Assembly (NCBI RefSeq): GCF_020616155.1
Contig: NZ_CP085530.1
Location: forward strand, 3,062,501-3,126,500
From: Vogesella sp. XCS3
GTDB lineage: Bacteria; Pseudomonadota; Gammaproteobacteria; Burkholderiales; Chromobacteriaceae
Length of the DNA: 64,000 nt
Reading direction: 5' to 3'
Numbering within the stretch: position 1 is the first letter of the stretch; each line of letters opens with the position of its first letter. Below are positions 57,920-64,000 of this stretch, piece after piece. Under the pieces are notes generated by a model. It ran no database searches. It saw only the letters and a program-made list of their open reading frames with translations, and was not told the DNA's origin. A program made the position numbers and the translations under genes.

Positions 57920-59062
57920 ATGTCCAGTAATGCATCCTCTGTCGGTATTGTCAGCGCGCAGCGCGCGCTGTTCGAGACACCGCTGCCGCTCGCCGGCGGT
58001 ACGGTGTTGCCCAGCTACGAGCTGGTGTTTGAAACCTATGGCGAGCTGAACGCGGCGCGCAGCAACGCCATCCTGATCTGCCACGCGCTGTCCGGCCACC
58101 ACCATGTGGCCGGCCGCTATAGCGAGGACGATAAAACCGCCGGCTGGTGGGACAATATGATCGGCCCCGGCAAGCCCATCGATACCAACCGTTTTTTTGT
58201 CGTCGGGCTAAACAACCTGGGTGGTTGTCACGGCAGTACCGGCCCATCCAGTATCGACCCGGCCAGCGGCCAACCGTGGGGCTCGCGCTTTCCGGTGGTG
58301 ACAGTGCCAGACTGGGTCGCGGCGCAGGCCCGCCTGGCCGACCGCCTGGGCGTAGAGCGCTGGGCGGCGGTGATCGGCGGCAGCCTGGGCGGCATGCAGG
58401 CGCTGCAGTGGAGCATCAACTACCCCGAGCGCGTGGCGAACGCGCTGGTGATTGCCTCGGCACCCAAGCTGTCGGCGCAGAACATCGCTTTTAACGATGT
58501 AGCCCGCCAGGCCATCATCACCGACCCCGATTTCTGCGGCGGCGACTTCTACGCCCAGGGCACCATCCCGCGCCGCGGCCTGCGCCTGGCGCGCATGCTG
58601 GGCCACATTACCTATTTGTCCGACGACGGCATGGGCGAGAAATTCGGCCGCATGCTGCGTTCCGGCGAGTACAAGTTCGGCTACGACGTCGAATTCGAGA
58701 TCGAGAGCTACCTGCGCTACCAGGGCGACAAGTTCTCCGACTACTTCGACGCCAATACCTACCTGCTGATGACCAAGGCGCTGGACTACTTCGACCCGGC
58801 CAAGGATTATGGCGGCGACCTGGTGGCCGCCTTGCAGCGCGCCACGGCCAACTTCCTGGTGGCCAGCTTTACCAGCGACTGGCGCTTCTCGCCGGAACGC
58901 TCGCGCGAGACGGTGAAGGCGCTGATCGCCGCCGGCAAGCGCGTGGCCTACGCCGAAATCGAGTCGGTACACGGCCACGATGCCTTCCTGATGACTGACG
59001 AACCGTATATGAACCTGATGCGTGCCTACCTGCAGCGCGTTGCCGTGGAGGTTGCCGCATGA
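57920..59062 (+). CDS. metX: Homoserine O-acyltransferase (MetX)
   Basis: A 380-residue alpha/beta hydrolase-fold enzyme that activates homoserine for methionine synthesis. It has [15 protein letters not shown] (about 53-67), the nucleophile elbow [20 protein letters not shown] (about 150-169) and the C-terminal [15 protein letters not shown] with the catalytic His. Betaproteobacterial MetX may use succinyl- rather than acetyl-CoA; the sequence alone does not settle it for me. It overlaps metW by four bases. Confidence 0.95.
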   Translation: MSSNASSVGIVSAQRALFETPLPLAGGTVLPSYELVFETYGELNAARSNAILICHALSGHHHVAGRYSEDDKTAGWWDNMIGPGKPIDTNRFFVVGLNNLGGCHGSTGPSSIDPASGQPWGSRFPVVTVPDWVAAQARLADRLGVERWAAVIGGSLGGMQALQWSINYPERVANALVIASAPKLSAQNIAFNDVARQAIITDPDFCGGDFYAQGTIPRRGLRLARMLGHITYLSDDGMGEKFGRMLRSGEYKFGYDVEFEIESYLRYQGDKFSDYFDANTYLLMTKALDYFDPAKDYGGDLVAALQRATANFLVASFTSDWRFSPERSRETVKALIAAGKRVAYAEIESVHGHDAFLMTDEPYMNLMRAYLQRVAVEVAA

Positions 59063-59658
59063 GCCAGCCCGTTTCCGCCCTGCGCCCCGACTTGCAAATG
59101 ATTGCCGACTGGGTCAGCCCCGGCAGCCGCGTACTCGACCTGGGTTGCGGCGAGGGCGACCTGCTGGCCTGGCTGCAGGCCCACAAGCAGGTGTCCGCCT
59201 ACGGCGTGGACTTTGATGTGAACAATGTGGTGCGCTGCGTGGCGGCCAACGTCAACGCCATCCAGGGCGACCTGGAAGCCGGCCTGGCCGAGTTTGCCGA
59301 CCAGCGCTTCGACCACGTGGTGCTGTCGCAAACCATCCAGGCCATGCACAACACCGAGCAGATTTTGCTGGAGATGCTGCGCGTTGGCCGCGAAGCCATC
59401 GTTACCTTCCCCAACTTCGGTTACTGGGAAAACCGCTGGCAGATCCTCAAGGGCCGCATGCCGGTGTCCGACGATATGCCTTACCAGTGGTACAACACCC
59501 CCAACATCCACTGGTGTATGCTCGGCGACTTTGACGAGCTGTGCGCCAAGAACGGTCTGCGCGTGGTGGAACGGGTGGTGATGACCGGCGGCCGCCGGGT
59601 GACCTTCCTGCCCAATCTGCGCGGCAGTCTGGCGTTTTACCGCGTGACACGCGGCTAA
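59059..59658 (+). CDS. metW: Methionine biosynthesis protein MetW
   Basis: A 199-residue protein with a methyltransferase fold. The SAM-like motif is [17 protein letters not shown] (about 21-37). It continues with [17 protein letters not shown] and [13 protein letters not shown], both typical of MetW. It is always paired with metX in these bacteria and is needed for, or stimulates, homoserine acylation. It overlaps metX (ATGA) and ends at a strong terminator. Confidence 0.95.
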   Translation: MSQPVSALRPDLQMIADWVSPGSRVLDLGCGEGDLLAWLQAHKQVSAYGVDFDVNNVVRCVAANVNAIQGDLEAGLAEFADQRFDHVVLSQTIQAMHNTEQILLEMLRVGREAIVTFPNFGYWENRWQILKGRMPVSDDMPYQWYNTPNIHWCMLGDFDELCAKNGLRVVERVVMTGGRRVTFLPNLRGSLAFYRVTRG

Positions 59659-59671
59659 GGTCGCAGTAGTG

Positions 59672-59694
59672 ATGGCGCTTCGGCGCCATTTTTT
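59672..59694 (+). terminator. metXW terminator
   Basis: ATGGCGC (59672-59678), a TTCG loop, GCGCCAT (59683-59689) and a run of T residues. The C(TTCG)G tetraloop and T-run make a strong intrinsic terminator, 13 bases after the metW stop. Confidence 0.93.
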
Positions 59695-59723
59695 ATCGAT
59701 AACAACAAAAACGGGAGGCGCGT

Positions 59724-61403
59724 ATGCGCGATATTCGGCAGCAAGGCGCGTGGCGCATGCTGATGATCTGGGTGCTGGGCTTTGCCAGCGGCTTGCCACT
59801 GGCACTGTCCGGTACCGCCATGCAGGCGTGGCTGACGCTGGATGGTATCGACGTGGCCACCATCGGCTTTCTGAGTCTGGTGGGCTTGCCGTATACCTTC
59901 AAGTTCCTGTGGGCGCCGCTGATGGACCGCTTCGAGCCGCCGTGGCTGGGGCGCCGTCGCGGCTGGCTGGTGCTCACTCAGCTGGGCTTGGCCGCCGTGC
60001 TGATGGCCATGTCCGGCATGCAGCCGGCCAGCGACGTGCAGGGCTTTGCCTTGCTGGCGGTGCTGCTGTCCTTTCTGTCCGCCTCGCAAGACGTGGTGAT
60101 CGACGCCTACCGTACCGACGTGGTGCAGCCGGCCGAGCGCGGCCTGGCGTCGTCGCTGGGGGTGTTCGGCTACCGGCTGGCCATGGTGCTGTCCGGCGGT
60201 ATCGCCATGGTGTGGGCCGACCCGCTCAACGGCAACGGCTGGAGCTGGGGCACTGTCTATCAGGTGATGGCCGCCATCATGTTGGCCGCTGCGGTGATCT
60301 CGCTGCTGTTTGTACCGCCGGTACCCAAGGACAATGTGGCGCCGGTTAGCGACGCGCGCAACGACCTGAAAGGCTTTGCTGCCGTGCTGCTGGCGGTGGT
60401 CATCGGTTACCAATTCACCGCCCACGTCGCGGCGCCGCTGGCCGAACGTGTGGTGGCACCGTTCTACCCGGCGGTGACCGAGACACCGGCCAGCCCTGCG
60501 GCCAACCCTGCGCCTGCCACGCCTGTCGCCAGTACCGTGGTCGCCAAAACTGCCGAGGCCGCCAAGCCTGCGGCGGACAAGGGCGACAAGAAAGGCAACC
60601 CCAACCAGAAAAAATGGGTAGATCTGCTATCGCTGCTGCTGGGTATGGCCTTTACGCTGCCGCTGGCGTGGTGGGCGGCGCAGAAGGCGCGCTTCGATAC
60701 GCTGAACCGCTCGCTGGGTAACTATTTCAGTATGGAAGCCGCCGGTGCCTTTTTGGCGCTGATCATCCTGTACAAGCTGGGTGACGCCTTTGCCGGCGCG
60801 CTGACGACTACCTTTCTGCTGAAGGGCGCCGGCTTTGCCCAGGCCGAGATCGGCGTGGTAAACAAGGTGATCGGCATCTGGCTCACCATCGTCGGCGCGC
60901 TGGCCGGCGGCGCGCTGATGCTGCGCCTGGGCCTGTACCGCTCGCTGATGGCCTTCGGCGTGTTGCAGCTGTTGTCCAACCTGGGCTTCTGGCTGGTGGC
61001 GGTGTCGGGCAAAGGCGCGTGGGGCAGCTTTACCCTGCCGGCCTTTGACTGGCTGATTGTGGCGCTGAAAGACAGCAGCCAGGTGGACTACCTGCTGCTG
61101 TTTGCCGTGGCGGTAGAAAACCTGTCCGGTGGCATGGGCACTGCGGCGTTTGTGGCCTTCCTGATGGCGCTGTGCAACCAGAAATTTACTGCTACCCAGT
61201 TTGCGCTACTGTCCGCCTTCTCTGCCGTTGGCCGCGTGTGGGTAGGGCCGCTGTCCGGCGTGCTGACCGAAAGCATAGGCTGGCCGGCGTTCTTCCTGTT
61301 CTCCACCGCTGCGGCGCTGCCGGGCTTGCTGATGCTGGCACGGCTGAAATCACGGGTGCAGGCGCTGGACGTGCCCAAGGGGCCGGTAGCGCTGGACGAT
61401 TAG
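59724..61403 (+). CDS. AmpG-like muropeptide MFS permease with a central insertion
   Basis: A 559-residue inner-membrane protein of the AmpG family, which imports GlcNAc-anhydroMurNAc peptides for cell-wall recycling. It has GLPYTFKFLWAPLMDRFEPP (about 57-76) and SASQDVVIDAYRTDVV (about 113-128), both AmpG hallmarks. It is about 70 residues longer than E. coli AmpG (491). The excess is a region at about 235-295 with a low-complexity Ala/Pro/Lys stretch (PAANPAPATPVAST, then ADKGDKKGNPNQKK). The last half has the remaining helices. GGGAGGC lies 6 bases before the ATG. Confidence 0.9.
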   Translation: MRDIRQQGAWRMLMIWVLGFASGLPLALSGTAMQAWLTLDGIDVATIGFLSLVGLPYTFKFLWAPLMDRFEPPWLGRRRGWLVLTQLGLAAVLMAMSGMQPASDVQGFALLAVLLSFLSASQDVVIDAYRTDVVQPAERGLASSLGVFGYRLAMVLSGGIAMVWADPLNGNGWSWGTVYQVMAAIMLAAAVISLLFVPPVPKDNVAPVSDARNDLKGFAAVLLAVVIGYQFTAHVAAPLAERVVAPFYPAVTETPASPAANPAPATPVASTVVAKTAEAAKPAADKGDKKGNPNQKKWVDLLSLLLGMAFTLPLAWWAAQKARFDTLNRSLGNYFSMEAAGAFLALIILYKLGDAFAGALTTTFLLKGAGFAQAEIGVVNKVIGIWLTIVGALAGGALMLRLGLYRSLMAFGVLQLLSNLGFWLVAVSGKGAWGSFTLPAFDWLIVALKDSSQVDYLLLFAVAVENLSGGMGTAAFVAFLMALCNQKFTATQFALLSAFSAVGRVWVGPLSGVLTESIGWPAFFLFSTAAALPGLLMLARLKSRVQALDVPKGPVALDD

Positions 61404-61432
61404 CCGGCTTTGTCGCGGGCAAACAAAGCTTG

Positions 61433-61455
61433 ATGCCGCCTACGGGCGGCATTTT
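61433..61455 (+). terminator. Terminator after the AmpG-like gene
   Basis: ATGCCGCC (61433-61440), loop TACG, GGCGGCAT (61445-61452), then TTTTC. It is an 8-bp stem with a short T-run, 30 bases after the stop. Confidence 0.85.
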
Positions 61456-61546
61456 CTTGCCCGCCAGCCGGCTTTTACTTATAGAACCATCGCATGCCGT
61501 ATGAATGTCGGGGATAATGGCGGTCTGTATTTTCCGGGCCTCCACC

Positions 61547-64000
61547 ATGAAAACCCTGCTTGCCGGCGCGCTGCTGCTGGCCCCCTTGTTCAGCCACGCC
61601 GCCAGCGTGGCCACCTTTAGCCCGCAAGGCGAGGTGAAGGCGCCGCAACAGGTGCGCATCAGCTTCAGCACCGCCATGGTGCGCTTGGGCGATAGCCAGG
61701 CCGCCGCGCCGCTGCAGTGGGACTGCCGGCTGGACGGCAGCGGCCACTGGGTGGACGACAAGAGCTGGGTGCTGGACCTGCGCACGGTGCCGGACGCCGA
61801 CACCCGCTGCCGCTTCAGCCTCAAGAGCGGGCTGAAGGACGCGCAGGGCGTGGCGCTGGCGCCGGCCAGCTACCAGTTCGCTACCGGCGCGCCCAGCATC
61901 GTGCAGAGTTGGCCGCAGGACGGCGAGCGCATCGAGGAAGACCAGGCCTTCGTGCTGCGCCTGAACGCCCGCCGCAGCAGCCTGCCCGGCCTATACTGCC
62001 AGAGCTCTGCGCTGGCCGAACGCCTGCCGTTGCTGCCGCTGCCCGCCGCCGAGCGCCAGCGCCTGCTGCAGCACCTGAAACTGGAAAAAGACGCCGCCAG
62101 CGTGCTGACGCTGCGCTGCGGCCAACGTCTGTCGGCCGACAGCAAGGTGTCGCTGCACAACCCTCGCCCCGGCGAAGTCGAGCGGCTGGATTTCCGCGTG
62201 CGCCCGCCGTTCAGCGCCACGCTGAGCTGCACCCGCGAAAACGCGCGTGGTGCCTGCATCCCGTTCAAACCCATCAGCCTGGTGTTCAGCTCGCCGGTGC
62301 CGGCCGCGCAGGCCGCCGCCATCCGCCTGCAAGGGGAGGGCGAGGCCAAGGCCCGTACGCCGCAGCTGGACGGCCAGCGCGGCGAGCCGGTAGACAGCAT
62401 CCAGTTCAAGCCGCCGTTTACCCCGCAGCAGACGCTGCAGCTGCAGCTGCCCGACGGCCTGGTGGACGAGGTTGGCCGCAAGCTGGTGAACGCCGCCAAG
62501 TTTCCGCTGGCCGTGCGCATTGGCGACTTTCCGCCGCTAGCCAAGTTTGCCGCCGCGCCGTTCGGCATTATCGAAGCCGGTAGCGACGCCAGCCTGCCGG
62601 TGACGCTGCGCGGCGTGGAAGCCGGGTTGCCGCTGCGCAGCGTGTCGCTTACCGGCCAGGGCGTGCTGGCGCGCGACGACCGCAACATGATGCGCTGGCT
62701 GGGCAAGGTACTGCGCTACCACGAAAGCACGCTACCGCAAGGCCAGGGCAAGGAGGTGGAAAGCCGCCGCCTGTCGCTGCTGAAAAAACTGCCGCAGGCG
62801 CACAAGCTGTCGCTGCCGGCGCAGCCGGATGCCAAAGGGCGCTGGCCGTTCGAGGTGGTGGGTATTCCGCTGCCGCAACGGGGCCTGCACGTGGTGGAAA
62901 TCGAATCGCGGCTACTGGGCCGCGCCTTGCTGGGCAAAGCGGCGCCGATGTACGTGCGCAGCGCGGCGCTGCTGACCAACCTGGCGGTGCACCTGAAGCG
63001 CTCGCCGGAAAACGCCGCCGTGTGGGTCACCTCGCTGGACCGCGCCGTACCGCAAGCCGACGCGCTGGTCAGCGTGTACGACTGCCGCGAAACGCTGCTG
63101 TGGCAGGGCCGCACCGGCAAGGACGGTGTGGCGCGCATCGCCAAACCGCTGCCGGAGGCGCAATGCGACGGGCCGGAAAGCCTGGACGGCCTGTTTGTCA
63201 CCGCACGCCTGAAACTGGCCGACGGCAGCGAGGACGTGTCCTTCGTGCGCAGCGGCTGGAACCGCGGCATCGAAAGCTGGCGCTTCCCCTTTCCCACCAG
63301 CAGCGGCGAGCAGCCGTCGGTAGTGGCGCACAGCATTCTGGACCGCAGCCTGCTGCGTGCCGGCGAGACGGTAGCGATGAAGCACCTGCTGCGGGTGCAA
63401 AACAGCCGCGGCCTGGCGCTGCTGAAAGCTGGCGAACTGCCGCAAAGCGTGCGCATCAAGCACGACGCCAGCGACGACGAATTCGTATTGCCGCTGCAAT
63501 GGCGCCGTGGCCGCTACGCCGAGACCAGCTTCACCCTGCCCAAGGCCGCCAAGCTGGGCGAATACAGCATCTACCTGCTGCGCAAGGGCAGCCGCAGCAG
63601 CGGCGACCATCAAGCAGCATCGCTGGCGCTGGACGGCTACGAGCTGTACAGCGGCAACTTCCGCGTGGAAGCGTTCCGCCTGCCGGTGATGAGCGGGCGC
63701 ATCGGCTACCCGGCCGGCGCCGGCATTGCCGCCGAGCGGCTACCGCTTAGCGTCAATCTGGCCTGGGGCAACGGCGGCGCGGCGCGCAACTGGCCGCTGC
63801 AAGTGAGTGCCATGCTGCAAGCACGCTACGAGCAGCCGCGCGGCTACGACGGTTTCAGTTTCAACCCGCCTCAGGCCGGCGATGGCGACGAAGACGAAGC
63901 CGACAGCAACAAGCTGGACGGCAAGGTAGTGCTGGACAAAGCCCCGCTGCAGCTGGACGGCAACGGCAATGGCAAGCTGGCCATCGACAAGCTGCCGGCG
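61547..64000 (+). CDS. Alpha-2-macroglobulin family protein, N-terminal part (runs off window)
   Basis: An open frame of 818 codons with no stop before the window edge. The first 19 residues are a signal peptide (MKTLLAGALLLAPLFSHA-A); no lipobox Cys follows, unlike E. coli YfhM. The remainder shows beta-rich macroglobulin-like domains. Near residues 470-500 is LLTNLAVHLKRSPENAAVWV followed by TSLDRAVPQADALVSVYD, the typical bacterial alpha-2-macroglobulin MG segment, and later SILDRSLLRAGETVAMKHLL, the bait/MG region. Such proteins are periplasmic protease traps, usually 1500-1900 residues and often paired with a PBP1C gene. The thioester region would lie beyond the window. Two GTTGGCCGCA copies in plus and one in minus orientation lie inside. 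Confidence 0.88.
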   Translation, partial: MKTLLAGALLLAPLFSHAASVATFSPQGEVKAPQQVRISFSTAMVRLGDSQAAAPLQWDCRLDGSGHWVDDKSWVLDLRTVPDADTRCRFSLKSGLKDAQGVALAPASYQFATGAPSIVQSWPQDGERIEEDQAFVLRLNARRSSLPGLYCQSSALAERLPLLPLPAAERQRLLQHLKLEKDAASVLTLRCGQRLSADSKVSLHNPRPGEVERLDFRVRPPFSATLSCTRENARGACIPFKPISLVFSSPVPAAQAAAIRLQGEGEAKARTPQLDGQRGEPVDSIQFKPPFTPQQTLQLQLPDGLVDEVGRKLVNAAKFPLAVRIGDFPPLAKFAAAPFGIIEAGSDASLPVTLRGVEAGLPLRSVSLTGQGVLARDDRNMMRWLGKVLRYHESTLPQGQGKEVESRRLSLLKKLPQAHKLSLPAQPDAKGRWPFEVVGIPLPQRGLHVVEIESRLLGRALLGKAAPMYVRSAALLTNLAVHLKRSPENAAVWVTSLDRAVPQADALVSVYDCRETLLWQGRTGKDGVARIAKPLPEAQCDGPESLDGLFVTARLKLADGSEDVSFVRSGWNRGIESWRFPFPTSSGEQPSVVAHSILDRSLLRAGETVAMKHLLRVQNSRGLALLKAGELPQSVRIKHDASDDEFVLPLQWRRGRYAETSFTLPKAAKLGEYSIYLLRKGSRSSGDHQAASLALDGYELYSGNFRVEAFRLPVMSGRIGYPAGAGIAAERLPLSVNLAWGNGGAARNWPLQVSAMLQARYEQPRGYDGFSFNPPQAGDGDEDEADSNKLDGKVVLDKAPLQLDGNGNGKLAIDKLPA

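Noticed and set aside
61547..64000. A frameshift in the alpha-2-macroglobulin gene, because other frames are also open
   Set aside because: Translation from 61547 stays open and family-like through to the window edge; the other frames give Arg/Gln-rich random sequence.

Overview
The window is chromosomal DNA of a betaproteobacterium of the order Neisseriales, most likely a Chromobacteriaceae-type organism (Chromobacterium, Vogesella or Aquitalea relatives). This is inferred from the rRNA, the gene families and gene orders (polA/DUF2782/thrB, mrcA divergent from pilMNOPQ-aroKB, metXW) and a base composition of roughly 60% GC. I cannot name the species. No phage, insertion sequence, CRISPR array or tRNA gene is visible; this is mostly core genome.

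Layout. 1-2405: the 3' three quarters of a 23S rRNA gene and a 5S rRNA gene, closed by two hairpin terminators. 2.7-8.7 kb: housekeeping genes: a small periplasmic protein, a DUF4124 protein, pyrE, xthA, an RBBP9-type hydrolase, sseA, a HIT protein and hemF. 9.1-19.2 kb: a chemotaxis cluster (short receptor-like protein, cheY, STAS protein, cheA, 4HB receptor, cheW, cheR, cheD, cheB) followed by a REC-EAL c-di-GMP phosphodiesterase. Its order resembles the Pseudomonas Che2 cluster. 19.3-22.7 kb: an RstAB-like two-component system between two small outer-membrane beta-barrel genes. 22.9-29.6 kb: thrB, DUF2782, LOG, polA, a GNAT acetyltransferase and a diguanylate cyclase. 29.6-35.4 kb: a second diguanylate cyclase, cysG, and a permease-less PTS (IIA-Man, HPr, EI). 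35.4-42.9 kb: an LPS core operon with overlapping genes (two GT9, two GT4, an O-antigen ligase-like protein, msbA). 43.1-51.1 kb: two pilin-like proteins, a FimV-C-like protein, aroB, aroK and pilQPONM. 51.3-64 kb: mrcA, an ArsC-family protein, a Bcr/CflA transporter, ybaK, msrQP, a tiny membrane protein, metXW, an AmpG-like permease and the 5' part of an alpha-2-macroglobulin gene.

The most striking signal is not a gene. The 10-mer GTTGGCCGCA occurs, by eye count, 43 times on the two strands, about once per 1.5 kb. It lies in all reading frames, in coding and non-coding DNA, and twice as an inverted pair; one pair forms a perfect terminator. Density, strand indifference and terminator use are those of the DNA uptake sequences of Neisseria and Pasteurellaceae, but the word differs from the published Neisseria DUS. 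The same window holds type IV pilus genes and a FimT-like/PilE-like pilin pair of the kind used for DNA uptake. A second finding is a CheZ-like FQDxxxQ motif near the C-terminus of the receptor-like protein encoded just before cheY, in a cluster with no CheZ, CheC or CheX.
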